A program made the position numbers and the translations under genes. DNA of 64,000 nt from GCA-003244245 sp049673305 (GTDB taxonomy: Bacteria > Actinomycetota > Actinomycetes > Mycobacteriales > Pseudonocardiaceae). Where the stretch lies: the NCBI GenBank assembly GCA_049673305.1, contig JBATXM010000198.1, positions 1 through 64,000 on the forward strand, read 5' to 3'. Below the pieces are notes generated by a model that was given only the letters and a program-made list of their open reading frames with translations, ran no database searches and was not told the DNA's origin. Below, piece by piece: positions 27,589-36,727 of the stretch (its first letter is position 1; the number at the start of each line of letters is the position of its first letter).

Positions 27589-27794
27589 TCTGCCAGGTTA
27601 GGTACACATCCGGCAGCTATCGTAACGGGGTGCTCGCCCAAAGCGACCCGACCGGGCTGTACCTAACCCTACTTAGCCCTACATCGCTCCCCCGTTGCCT
27701 GCGCCTGATGCGACCGGAACGGGCATACGCTGTACAGCAGGGCGCGCCACTATCGCGCCATCATCGCGTCACCGAACGGGAGGGGGCCACCACT

Positions 27795-28877
27795 GTGACC
27801 AACGTGTTCCGATCCGGCGACCACGAGCAGGTGGTGTTCTGCCGCGACGAGTCCTCCGGGCTCCGCGCCATCATCGCCATCCATTCCACCACGCTGGGGC
27901 CGGCACTCGGGGGCACCCGCTTTCACCCTTACCCCAGCGAGGAGGACGCCCTTGCCGACGTGCTACACCTGTCTCGCGCGATGTCCTACAAGAATGCGCT
28001 GGCAGGGCTGGATCACGGCGGTGGCAAGGCCGTCATCCTCGGCGATCCAACCCGGGACAAGACCGAGGCGGTGCTGCGGGCTTATGGTCGCTTCGTGCAG
28101 TCGCTGGGCGGGCGATACATCACCGCATGCGATGTTGGCACCTACGTCGAGGACATGGACATCATCGCCAGGGAGTCCGAATTCGTCACCGGGCGCTCGG
28201 TGGCCCATGGTGGCGCCGGTGACTCGTCGGTCCTGACCGCCTTCGGCGTCTTTCAGGGCATGCGCGCGGCCGCTGGCCACCTCTGGGGTACGCCCACCCT
28301 GTCGGGACGTCGGGTAGGCATCGCCGGCATCGGCAAAGTCGGGAGACACCTCATTGATCACCTGCTCACCGACGGCGCGGAGGTGATCGTGGCCGACATC
28401 AGTGAACGGGCTATCGAGTGGGTTCGCTCAGCGCATCCTAAAGTGGTGGTGGCGCCGGACACCGAAACGCTCGTCCGCGAGCCAATCGATGTGTACGCTC
28501 CGTGCGCGCTCGGCGCGGCGCTGGACGATCCCACGGTGACGGCGCTGCGCGCCAAGATCGTCTGCGGTGGCGCGAACAACCAGCTGGAGCATCCCGGCGT
28601 GGAAAAGCTTCTCGACGAGCGGGGCATCCTCTACGCACCTGATTATGCGGTGAACTCCGGTGGAGTAATTCAGGTGGCCGACGAGATCGCGGGCTTCGAT
28701 TTCCAGCGGGCCAAAGCCCGGGTCGCCAAGATCTTCGATACCACTCGGGAGATCTTCGAGCTGGCCGCGCGGGACGGCGTGCCACCCGCCGTAGCCGCCG
28801 ACCACCTAGCCGAGCGACGCCTCCGCAAGATCCGCATTACCCCTCCCCCAGCCCATTCTTCGCGTTCAGCGGGCTGA
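27795..28877 (+). CDS. vdh: Valine (branched-chain amino acid) dehydrogenase
   Basis: A 360-residue Glu/Leu/Phe/Val dehydrogenase close to Streptomyces Vdh. The catalytic lysine region is SYKNALAGLDHGGGKAVI; the NAD-binding motif is VGIAGIGKVGRHLIDHL; ACDVGTYVEDMD and CGGANNQLEHP are further family marks. It deaminates valine, leucine or isoleucine to keto acids, feeding acyl-CoA precursors. GTG 27795, preceded by GGGAGGGGG, is chosen; the 55 upstream codons are not conserved in type. It is eight bases upstream of lhr. Confidence 0.9.
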   Translation: MTNVFRSGDHEQVVFCRDESSGLRAIIAIHSTTLGPALGGTRFHPYPSEEDALADVLHLSRAMSYKNALAGLDHGGGKAVILGDPTRDKTEAVLRAYGRFVQSLGGRYITACDVGTYVEDMDIIARESEFVTGRSVAHGGAGDSSVLTAFGVFQGMRAAAGHLWGTPTLSGRRVGIAGIGKVGRHLIDHLLTDGAEVIVADISERAIEWVRSAHPKVVVAPDTETLVREPIDVYAPCALGAALDDPTVTALRAKIVCGGANNQLEHPGVEKLLDERGILYAPDYAVNSGGVIQVADEIAGFDFQRAKARVAKIFDTTREIFELAARDGVPPAVAADHLAERRLRKIRITPPPAHSSRSAG

Positions 28878-28885
28878 GCGGAATT

Positions 28886-31800
28886 ATGTTCTCCCCGGCT
28901 ACGCGGGACTGGTTCGCGGGGGCATTCGTCGCGCCTACCCCGGCGCAGGAGGGTGCATGGCGGGCGGTGGCTGCGGGCGAGCACGTCCTGGTGGTGGCGC
29001 CCACTGGGTCGGGCAAGACCCTCGCCGCGTTCCTGTGGGCGCTGGACCGGCTGGCCGTCGCGGAGCCCCCGGACGAGCCGACACGACGTTGCCGGGTGCT
29101 CTACATCTCCCCGCTCAAGGCCCTGGCAATGGACGTCGAGCGCAACCTGCGTTCCCCGCTGGCGGGCATCCAGCAAGCCGCACACCGGTTGGGGCTGCCC
29201 GCTCCGGACATCCGGGTGGGGATGCGCACCGGCGACACTCCAGCCGATCAGCGCCGCGCCTTCGCCCGCACCCCGACCGACGTGCTGGTCACCACCCCGG
29301 AGTCGCTCTTCCTGCTGCTGACATCGGCGGCCAGGGAGTCGCTGCGCGGGGTCCATACCGTGATCGTCGATGAGGTGCACGCCGTCGCCGCTACCAAGCG
29401 CGGCACGCACCTGGCTTTGTCCTTGGAGCGGCTGGACGCCCTGCTGGAGAAACCCGCCCAGCGGATCGGCCTGTCCGCCACCGTGCGTCCCATCGAGGAG
29501 ATCAGCGCCTTCCTCGCCGGGGGTCGACCGGTGCATGTGGTGCAACCGGCATACGCCAAGACGATTGAGGTCACCGTGCACGTGCCGGTGCCAGACATGT
29601 CGGCACTGGGTGAATTGCCAGGGGGTGAGGTGCCGGGGGGTGAAGTGACCGGGGAGGCCAGCGGGGTGGTGGAGCACCGTGCCTCGATCTGGCCCGCAGT
29701 GCAGCGGCGGGTGCTGGAGCTGGTACGCGCGCACCGCTCGACGATCGTGTTCACCAACTCACGTCGGCTGGCCGAGCGGCTCACCGCCGGGCTCAACGAG
29801 CTCGCTGTCGAGGAGCCCCCCGACGTCATCGCCAAGGCGCATCACGGCTCGATGTCGCGCGAGCAGCGAACCCTGGTCGAAGAGGAGCTCAAGTCCGGCC
29901 GATTGCCGTGCGTGGTCGCCACCTCCTCGCTCGAGCTGGGCATCGACATGGGAGCGGTGGACCTGGTGGTGCAGGTCGAGGCACCCCCGACGGTGGCGTC
30001 GGGCCTTCAGCGGATCGGCCGGGCCGGCCACCAGGTAGGTGCGGTGTCTCGGGGCGTGGTCTTCCCCAAGTTCCGCGGCGATCTGGTCTCGTGCGCAGTG
30101 ATCGCGGAACGGATGGCCAGCGGGGCGATCGAGGCGCTGCGCTACCCCCGCAATCCGCTGGATGTGCTCGCCCAGCAGGTGGTGGCCATGGTCGCGCTGG
30201 ATCCGTGGACCGTCGGCGATCTCGCCGCACTGGTCCGCCGTGCCGCGCCGTATTCGGCTTTGCCCGACTCGGCACTGCATGCCGTCCTGGACATGCTGGC
30301 GGGACGCTACCCCTCGGAGGAGTTCGGCGAGCTGCGCCCTCGAATCGTCTGGGACCGGATCAGCGACGAGCTGCGCGGACGACCAGGAGCGCAGCGGCTG
30401 GCAGTCACCTCCGGCGGCACCATCCCGGACCGGGGGCTGTTCGGCGTGATGACCCCCGGCGGTGCAGACGGAGCGGGCTCGCGGGTCGGTGAGCTCGACG
30501 AGGAGATGGTGTACGAGTCCCGAGTGGGCGATACGTTCCTGCTCGGCTCGACCTCGTGGAAAATCGTCGACATCACCCATGACCGGGTCATCGCCCGGCC
30601 CGTGCCCGGTGAGCCGGCCCGGATGCCGTTCTGGAAGGGCGACGCACCGGGTCGTCCTCTGGAGTTAGGGCGGGCACTGGGCGCGTTCGTCCGGGAGCTG
30701 AGCAGCGCCGGAGCGGACGCGGCCCGCAGTCGCATCGAAGCGGCCGGGCTCGACGGCTGGGCGGCCGACAACCTGCTGACTTACCTGCGCGAGCAGCGCG
30801 AAGCCACCGGGCACGTGCCCGACGACCGCACCATCCTGGTGGAACGTTTCCGTGACGAGCTCGGTGACTGGCGGATGGTGCTGCACTCCCCGTTCGGCGC
30901 GCAGGTCAACGGGCCATGGGCGCTGGCGATCGGCGCCCGGCTGCGGGAACGGCGAGGTGTCGAGGCGCAGGTAGCCAGCGCCGACGACGGTATTGTGCTG
31001 CGGCTGCCGGACGCGCTGGACGCCCACGGGGCCGAGGTGCTACCCACCGCAGAGGACGTGCTGCTCGACCCGGATGAGGTGGAACAGCTCGTGATCGCCG
31101 AAGTGAGCGCCTCGGCGCTGTTCGCCTCCCGGTTCCGGGAATGCGCCGCGCGGTCTCTGCTGCTGCCTCGCCGCGACCCTAGGCGCCGCACGCCGCTGTG
31201 GCAGCAGCGCCAGCGCTCAGCCCAGCTACTCACCGTCGCCTCGAAATACGAGCAGTTTCCGGTGGTGTTGGAGGCGATGCGGGAGTGCCTGCAGGATGTC
31301 TATGACCTACCCGGGCTGTGCGAACTGATGTCGGAGGTGCGAGCTCGGCGGGTGCGGGTAGTCGAGGTGACCACTGCATCACCGTCACCGTTTGCCCGCA
31401 GCCTGTTGTTCGGTTACCTGGGGATGTTCCTTTACGAGCTCGACGCCCCGCTGGCCGAGCGCAAGGCCGCCGCGCTCGCGCTGAACTCCACACTACTGGC
31501 CGAGCTGCTGGGCACCGAAGCGATCCGTGAGCTGCTCGACCCGGCGGTGCTCGTGGAACTGGAGGCCCAGCTGCAGCGCATTGATCCGGATTGGCGTGCC
31601 CGAGACGTCGAAAGCACTGCCGATGTACTGCGCGCGTTGGGTGGCCTCACCGAGGCCGAGGCCGCCCAGCGCGGGATCGCCTCGGAGTGGCTGGCCACCC
31701 TCAGTGCAACCCGCCGGGCGATCACGGTGCAGATCGCCGGGCAGCGGCGTTGGATCGCCATCGAGGACGCCGGGCGGGTGCGCGACGCACTGGGCGTGGC

Positions 31801-33499
31801 CCTGCCGGTAGGGGTGCCGGAGGCGTTCTCCGAGCCGGTGGCGGACCCGCTCGGAGATCTCATGCTGTGCTACGCGCGCACGCGGGGGCCGTTCACCGCG
31901 GCCGTCGCTGCCGATCGCTTCGGGTTGGGGACCGCCGTCACAAGCGCGGTACTGGATCGGATGACCAGGGCGGGCGCTCTGGTTCGCGGCGAACTACGCC
32001 CAGTCACGCTTGGTGGTGGCGGCACGGAGTACTGCCACCCGGAGGTGCTCCGGCGGTTGCGACGGGCGTCCCTGGCCCGGTTGCGGGCTGAAGTAGAGCC
32101 GGTCGAACAGGCCGCCCTGGGTCGCTTCCTGCCCGCGTGGCACGGCATCAGCTCCTGGGACACTCAGGGTGAGCGATCCGGGCCGGCGCGACGGCCGCGC
32201 GGGGCGCCCACCTCGGAGGACGTCCTCGGTGCGGTAGAGCAGCTGGCTGGTGCACCGGTGCCAGCCAGCGCGCTGGAATCGCTGCTGCTCCCGGCCCGGC
32301 TTCCCGGCTACAGCCCTGCCTTGCTCGATGCGCTCACTGTCTCTGGTGAGGTGCGCTGGATCGGCTGCGGATCGCTGCCGGGCGTCGACGGGTGGATCGC
32401 GCTGGCTCCCACCGACGTGGCTGATCTCGTGCTGCCAGAGCCTGACGGCCAGCTTACGCTCACCCCGATACACCGCTGCGTCCTGCGCGCTCTGGGCTGG
32501 GAACCCGCTGGAGCTGCGACTGAGGGTGGCGCGTTGTTCTTCCGGCAACTTGCTGATCGGACCCATCAGTATCTGCTCACCGACGGCGAACCGGCGCCCC
32601 AGGACGCCGATGTCGTCGCGGCGGTGTGGGACCTGGTGTGGGCCGGACTGCTGACCAACGATTCGCTGGCCCCGCTGCGGGCCCTGGTGTCCGGCACCAG
32701 GACCGCGCACCGACCACGCCAATCCGCGCCACGCGCACGATACGCACGAATGCGTGCGGGTCGGCCCCCGATGCCTTCCCACGCTGGTCCACCGGCGGCC
32801 GCAGGACGCTGGTCACTGTCGCCAACCCCCTCGCTGGCGGCATCACAGCCAGCGGGAACACCACCGCCAGGGGCACAACCCGACCCAACTTACCGCGCGC
32901 ACGCTCGGGCCGAGACGTTCCTGGAGCGCCACGGGGTACTAACCAGGGGGGCTCTGGACACTGAGCGAGTCACCGGCGGCTTTGCCGGCGTCTACAAGGT
33001 GCTACGGGCCATGGAGGACTCTGGTCGGTGCCGACGCGGGTACATTGTCGAGGGGCTCGGGGCCGCGCAATTCGCCGTCCCCGGCGCCATCGACCGGCTC
33101 CGTGCCATGAGCCAGCGGGGCGACGACGGTGCTGCCACGGTGGTACTTGCCGCCACCGACCCCGCCCAGCCCTACGGAGCTGCATTGCCGTGGCCACCCC
33201 CGGTGGGAGATCCTCGACACCGACCAGGACGCAAGGCCGGAGCGCTCGCCGTCCTCGTCGACGGCTCTGCCGTGCTCTATGTCGAACGCGGCGGCCGATC
33301 GATGCTGTCATTCACCGGGGACACCAGCGCCCTGCGTGCCGCCGTCCAGGCCCTCGCTGGTGCGGTGGCGCAGGGTTGGTTGGGTTCGCTATCCGTCGAG
33401 CGCGCCGACGGTGAGGCGGCACTAGAATCGGCGCTGGCCGGACTTCTGCGAGAGGCCGGGTTCCGCGCCACCCCCCGCGGATTACGGATACGGGCTTGA
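28886..33499 (+). CDS. lhr: ATP-dependent DNA helicase Lhr
   Basis: A 1537-residue superfamily 2 helicase of the long Lhr type. Walker A is APTGSGKTLAAFLWALDRL, the DEVH box is VDEVHAV, and motif VI is LQRIGRAGHQVG. A winged helix and the large Lhr-CTD follow; residues about 1265-1330 are a low-complexity Pro/Ala-rich linker. Mycobacterial Lhr is a DNA-damage-linked 3'-5' translocase acting on RNA:DNA hybrids. It may share transcription with vdh. No LexA box is visible in front of it. Confidence 0.94.
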   Translation: MFSPATRDWFAGAFVAPTPAQEGAWRAVAAGEHVLVVAPTGSGKTLAAFLWALDRLAVAEPPDEPTRRCRVLYISPLKALAMDVERNLRSPLAGIQQAAHRLGLPAPDIRVGMRTGDTPADQRRAFARTPTDVLVTTPESLFLLLTSAARESLRGVHTVIVDEVHAVAATKRGTHLALSLERLDALLEKPAQRIGLSATVRPIEEISAFLAGGRPVHVVQPAYAKTIEVTVHVPVPDMSALGELPGGEVPGGEVTGEASGVVEHRASIWPAVQRRVLELVRAHRSTIVFTNSRRLAERLTAGLNELAVEEPPDVIAKAHHGSMSREQRTLVEEELKSGRLPCVVATSSLELGIDMGAVDLVVQVEAPPTVASGLQRIGRAGHQVGAVSRGVVFPKFRGDLVSCAVIAERMASGAIEALRYPRNPLDVLAQQVVAMVALDPWTVGDLAALVRRAAPYSALPDSALHAVLDMLAGRYPSEEFGELRPRIVWDRISDELRGRPGAQRLAVTSGGTIPDRGLFGVMTPGGADGAGSRVGELDEEMVYESRVGDTFLLGSTSWKIVDITHDRVIARPVPGEPARMPFWKGDAPGRPLELGRALGAFVRELSSAGADAARSRIEAAGLDGWAADNLLTYLREQREATGHVPDDRTILVERFRDELGDWRMVLHSPFGAQVNGPWALAIGARLRERRGVEAQVASADDGIVLRLPDALDAHGAEVLPTAEDVLLDPDEVEQLVIAEVSASALFASRFRECAARSLLLPRRDPRRRTPLWQQRQRSAQLLTVASKYEQFPVVLEAMRECLQDVYDLPGLCELMSEVRARRVRVVEVTTASPSPFARSLLFGYLGMFLYELDAPLAERKAAALALNSTLLAELLGTEAIRELLDPAVLVELEAQLQRIDPDWRARDVESTADVLRALGGLTEAEAAQRGIASEWLATLSATRRAITVQIAGQRRWIAIEDAGRVRDALGVALPVGVPEAFSEPVADPLGDLMLCYARTRGPFTAAVAADRFGLGTAVTSAVLDRMTRAGALVRGELRPVTLGGGGTEYCHPEVLRRLRRASLARLRAEVEPVEQAALGRFLPAWHGISSWDTQGERSGPARRPRGAPTSEDVLGAVEQLAGAPVPASALESLLLPARLPGYSPALLDALTVSGEVRWIGCGSLPGVDGWIALAPTDVADLVLPEPDGQLTLTPIHRCVLRALGWEPAGAATEGGALFFRQLADRTHQYLLTDGEPAPQDADVVAAVWDLVWAGLLTNDSLAPLRALVSGTRTAHRPRQSAPRARYARMRAGRPPMPSHAGPPAAAGRWSLSPTPSLAASQPAGTPPPGAQPDPTYRAHARAETFLERHGVLTRGALDTERVTGGFAGVYKVLRAMEDSGRCRRGYIVEGLGAAQFAVPGAIDRLRAMSQRGDDGAATVVLAATDPAQPYGAALPWPPPVGDPRHRPGRKAGALAVLVDGSAVLYVERGGRSMLSFTGDTSALRAAVQALAGAVAQGWLGSLSVERADGEAALESALAGLLREAGFRATPRGLRIRA

Positions 33500-33540
33500 C
33501 GCGCTTGATGTCCTCTCCTCCGGTCTCAACTTACTGCGTC

Positions 33541-34314
33541 TTACCGCGTCGCGGGGCGCAACAGCGCCCAGAGACGGGCGACCGCGTCCTGGTCACCGGA
33601 AATCTGGACTGACTGGTCGGGCAGCCGCCCCCACGACCAGAGGTAGACCTCCATAGGCTCCCCGCTGACGGTCGCGTCCGCTGTGCACTCAGCGGCCTCC
33701 TCGACCCGCAGCGCCGTGGAGCGGCCCGGCTCGAAGATGGCCAACCAACGCCGGTCCCCCGCCGAGAGGGCGACCGTACCCTGCTGTGGTGAGGAGATCC
33801 GCAGCTCAGCGAGGCGGTGACCGAACCACAGAAACAACAGCTCGTCGATACCGTCAAGGGCCACGTCGGGGTCTATGGCATGCACCGGTCCGCCAGCGGC
33901 AGCTTCCACGTCAACCCGATGCACGGTCGTCTCGTGAGCCATCCGCCGCCGCCAGAAGCCGTGCGTGCGATCCTCGGGCCACCACGTGTCGCAGGCTTCA
34001 GCGGGGTCGTGGTGCTCCAGCTCCGCCAGCAACTCACCGAGGCCGGTGCGCACGAAACTGACCAGATCCCCGTCCGAGGGGGAACGCTGCCACTGTTGCG
34101 GGCGACGCCCATCCCGCACCCACAACCGGGTCATGCGGTGCTGGCTACCTACATGCCGCAGGGTCTCTGCGACAGTGACGTCGGGGCAGCCTGGCACCTC
34201 GGCCTGTGCTGCGGAAGCCAACGTGGAGCTCGCCATGGTGAGCATTAACTCGCCTTCGATCCCTATCACGTCCAACATCCGGCCGTAGTCGATCAGCGGT
34301 CGAGGGGCCGTCAT
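33541..34314 (-). CDS. Maleylpyruvate isomerase family mycothiol-dependent enzyme
   Basis: A 257-residue protein of the MDMPI/DinB-like family that uses mycothiol, the actinobacterial thiol. The N-terminal metal-binding helical bundle includes VAETLRHVGSQHRMTRLW and RRRMAHETTVHRVDVEAA, whose histidines are the expected metal ligands; the C-terminal MDMPI domain follows (VSGEPMEVYLWSWGRL). The ATG overlaps the stop of the HEPN gene (ATGA), so both respond to the same promoter. The substrate is unknown; detoxification is likely. Confidence 0.85.
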   Translation of the reverse strand: MTAPRPLIDYGRMLDVIGIEGELMLTMASSTLASAAQAEVPGCPDVTVAETLRHVGSQHRMTRLWVRDGRRPQQWQRSPSDGDLVSFVRTGLGELLAELEHHDPAEACDTWWPEDRTHGFWRRRMAHETTVHRVDVEAAAGGPVHAIDPDVALDGIDELLFLWFGHRLAELRISSPQQGTVALSAGDRRWLAIFEPGRSTALRVEEAAECTADATVSGEPMEVYLWSWGRLPDQSVQISGDQDAVARLWALLRPATR

Positions 34315-34757
34315 GGGAACGTCCTTGCCACCGCATGGCTCACGAGGGTGAGGAATTCGTCCACCTGCCGGACCAGGTCATCAGCGTCGCGATCAGTCAC
34401 CAGCCGATGAGCACCGGCCTCGGCGGCCGCCCGGGTGGTTGAAGTGGCGGAAAAAAAGGTCGACCATTGCTTGAGTTCCGGTGCAACAGTGGCGAGCAGC
34501 GTCCATGCGCTGGTCGGCTTGGCGCGAGTGCGCGGCTGGGCCCGCGCCGCTAACACGGCGGCCGCCGCACGCAGTGCCGCGAGGTGCGCCTGTGCGTAAC
34601 GATCTACCCGATGGGTGGAGTACTCAGCGTCGAGCAGTCCCTGCCGAGCCTGCTTGAGCAGGATACGTACGCTGGGCGGGTAGTCACTCTGTCGGGATAA
34701 CTTCGGACTGTCGTACCGGGGCACGACGGATGGGGTGAGCGCAACAACAGCGGCCAC
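34311..34757 (-). CDS. SAV_6107 family HEPN domain protein
   Basis: A 148-residue helical protein beginning VAAVVALTPSVVPRYDSPKL. Later come SVRILLKQARQGLLDAEYST and HRVDRYAQAHLAALRAAAAV, the pattern of the SAV_6107-type HEPN family. GTG 34757 is preferred because AGGAGG stands five bases before it; a TTG at 34790 would add eleven codons. HEPN proteins are often RNases or partners of nucleotidyltransferases. The catalytic R-x4-6-H motif could be H-R-V-D-R-Y-A-Q-A-H or absent. In other actinobacteria the family sits near damage-tolerance polymerases, which fits the LexA box upstream. Confidence 0.8.
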   Translation of the reverse strand: MAAVVALTPSVVPRYDSPKLSRQSDYPPSVRILLKQARQGLLDAEYSTHRVDRYAQAHLAALRAAAAVLAARAQPRTRAKPTSAWTLLATVAPELKQWSTFFSATSTTRAAAEAGAHRLVTDRDADDLVRQVDEFLTLVSHAVARTFP

Positions 34758-34862
34758 GTCGGCCTCCTGGGCGGGAGTCGTGATGGGCAATACGGGTTAC
34801 CTCCGCCGTGGGAAGCCGGCAGAGCTCGGCGGCGGCGCGCTTCCCCCGCCCCACCGCCGAGT

Positions 34863-34890
34863 CCATGTTCGAACATATGTTCGAACATGG
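34863..34890. promoter_or_regulatory. 28-bp perfect palindrome with LexA box
   Basis: A perfect 28-bp palindrome. Its centre, TCGAACATATGTTCGA at 34869-34884, is an ideal actinobacterial SOS box. It is about 105 bp upstream of the HEPN gene and 170 bp from the divergent GNAT gene. The rest of the 34758-35062 gap holds no recognised gene. Confidence 0.85.
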
Positions 34891-35062
34891 AGAGAGTAAC
34901 CCCTCTAGGCTCGGTCCCGTCAAGTGCCAATTTCCGCCAGCTCAGCAACCTGCACAGCAACCAGCGCGGCAGGCCAACGCCTAGGCGTGGTCTCATGAAA
35001 CTCATGCACTCTCTCGACGTCACTCACAGCGCGGTGACGTCGGCCGATACTGGAGGTCGGCG

Positions 35063-35623
35063 GTGACCGCAATGCCCACCCATGGACCAGCACGGCTGGC
35101 CGGACTGACGGCCGCGCAGTTGCGTATGCGGCTTGATGAAGCGCTGCGGATCTATGTCACGGCGATGCGCTACCCACCCGGTACGGCGCGCCAGCGCAGC
35201 CCGATGTGGCGGGAGCACATGCTGCGGGCCGGCTGGTTATGCGTGGCCGCCTTCGAAGCAGACACCATGGTGGGTATCGGCTACGGCTACCAAGGGGCGC
35301 CCGGCCAGTGGTGGCACGACGAGGTCCAGCGCGGCCTGCTGCTGAGCGATCCCGCTGCGGCAGACGGTGAGCTCTCCGACTACTTTGAGCTCACCGAATT
35401 GCATGTGCACCCGCAGGCGCAGGGCAGAGGGATCGGCAACGCTCTGCTCACCGAGCTACTGTCCAGGGTGCAGGCCCCGCGAGTCTTGCTGTCCACGCCC
35501 GAAGGCCCCACCAGAGCATGGCGGCTCTACCGGCGGCTCGGATTCACTGACCTGCTGCGTCATTACCACTTCACCGGGGACTCTCGGGCGTTCGCCGTAC
35601 TAGGCCGCACCCTGCCGATCTAG
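35063..35623 (+). CDS. GNAT family N-acetyltransferase
   Basis: A 186-residue acetyl-CoA-dependent acetyltransferase. The acetyl-CoA loop is LHVHPQAQGRGIGNALLTEL, followed by RVLLSTPEGPTRAWRLYRRL and LGF. GTG 35063 has GGAGG six bases upstream. Substrate unknown. Its 3' end overlaps the convergent metF by 53 bp. Confidence 0.87.
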   Translation: MTAMPTHGPARLAGLTAAQLRMRLDEALRIYVTAMRYPPGTARQRSPMWREHMLRAGWLCVAAFEADTMVGIGYGYQGAPGQWWHDEVQRGLLLSDPAAADGELSDYFELTELHVHPQAQGRGIGNALLTELLSRVQAPRVLLSTPEGPTRAWRLYRRLGFTDLLRHYHFTGDSRAFAVLGRTLPI

Positions 35624-36536
35624 GCCGATCGAGGGGGCCGAGTGCTGGACGTTCCGGCGCCATGCCCAGCCGGTCCAGTACGGCTCGAGTGGAGCCAGAT
35701 CGGTTGAGCGTGTAGAAATGTAGCCCCGGCGCACCCTCAGCGAGCAACCGCTCGCACAGCTCGGTCGCGACGTCCACCCCTACCTGACGCACTGCGACGG
35801 GATCGTCACCCGCCGCAGCCAGTCTGTCGCGCACCGTCCCAGGGATCGTGCAGCCGGACAGCTCGGCCATCTTCTGCACGCCGCCCAACGTGGTGATGGG
35901 CATGACCCCGGGCAGGATCGGCACCGTCGCCATGTCCGCGCCCGCTGCGGTGACCTGGTCCCGCAGCCGCAGGTAGTCTTCCGGGCGGAAGAACATCTGG
36001 GTGATCGCGAACTGGGCACCGGCTCGCAGCTTAGCCACCAAGTACCGGACGTCGGACTCAGCGTCGGGTGAGCGGGGATGGCACTCGGGGAAGGCGGCCA
36101 CACCAATGCAGAAATGGCCGAACGAGCTAACAAGGCCCACCAGCTCCGCCGCGTAGTGCACGCCCTGAGGGTGCGCCACCCATTCGCCGAGCGGCTCACC
36201 CGGCGGATCCCCACGCAGCGCCAGCACGTTGCGAATGCCGGCCTCGGCGTAACTACCGATCACCTGTCGCAGTTCGGCCACTGAGTGGTTCACCGCGGTG
36301 AGGTGCGCCATCGGGACCAGGCTGGTCTGCTGCGCGATCCGCCCCGTGATCCGCACCGTCCGGTCCCGGCTAGAACCCCCGGCACCATAGGTCACCGAGA
36401 CGAAAGCCGGGTTCAACGGCTCGAAGTCACGCACTACTTGCCACAGCTGGCGCTCCCCGGCGTCGTCGCGGGGCGGGAAGAACTCCACCGAGAACACCGG
36501 GCAGTCACCGCCAAGCCGGTCAATGATGGCCGTCAT
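35571..36536 (-). CDS. metF: Methylenetetrahydrofolate reductase (MetF type)
   Basis: A 321-residue enzyme reducing methylenetetrahydrofolate to methyl-THF for methionine synthesis. FSVEFFPPRDDAGERQLW, FVSVTYGAGGSSRDRTV, ALRGDPPGEP, FAITQMFFRPEDYLR and LPGVMPI are family marks. Position before idsA2 and the mannosyltransferase equals that of Rv2172c, an atypical MetF of mycobacteria. The ATG at 36536 has a GGGGGTG ribosome-binding site that lies in a tandem repeat. Confidence 0.9.
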   Translation of the reverse strand: MTAIIDRLGGDCPVFSVEFFPPRDDAGERQLWQVVRDFEPLNPAFVSVTYGAGGSSRDRTVRITGRIAQQTSLVPMAHLTAVNHSVAELRQVIGSYAEAGIRNVLALRGDPPGEPLGEWVAHPQGVHYAAELVGLVSSFGHFCIGVAAFPECHPRSPDAESDVRYLVAKLRAGAQFAITQMFFRPEDYLRLRDQVTAAGADMATVPILPGVMPITTLGGVQKMAELSGCTIPGTVRDRLAAAGDDPVAVRQVGVDVATELCERLLAEGAPGLHFYTLNRSGSTRAVLDRLGMAPERPALGPLDRPRSAGCGLVRRTPESPR

Positions 36537-36539
36537 GCT

Positions 36540-36567
36540 GACACCCCCATGAAGACACCCCCATGAA
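36540..36567. repeat. 14-bp tandem repeat at the metF start
   Basis: GACACCCCCATGAA occurs twice (36540-36553, 36554-36567), with a partial third copy. On the metF strand each unit reads TTCATGGGGGTGTC, so each copy supplies a ribosome-binding-like GGGGGTG and an ATG. Confidence 0.7.
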
Positions 36568-36727
36568 AACACCCTAGGCCGCGCCGAGCACCAGGATTGC
36601 ACCTCAACACCGGCCAAATCCGGGCACCTCGAACCGGGACCCCGCCAAAGCCGAACCCAGGCACGTGTCGACACGAACGGCCCCTATGGTCAGTCGGCAC
36701 ATTGGTGGTCCGAGGAAAGATCAGCAG

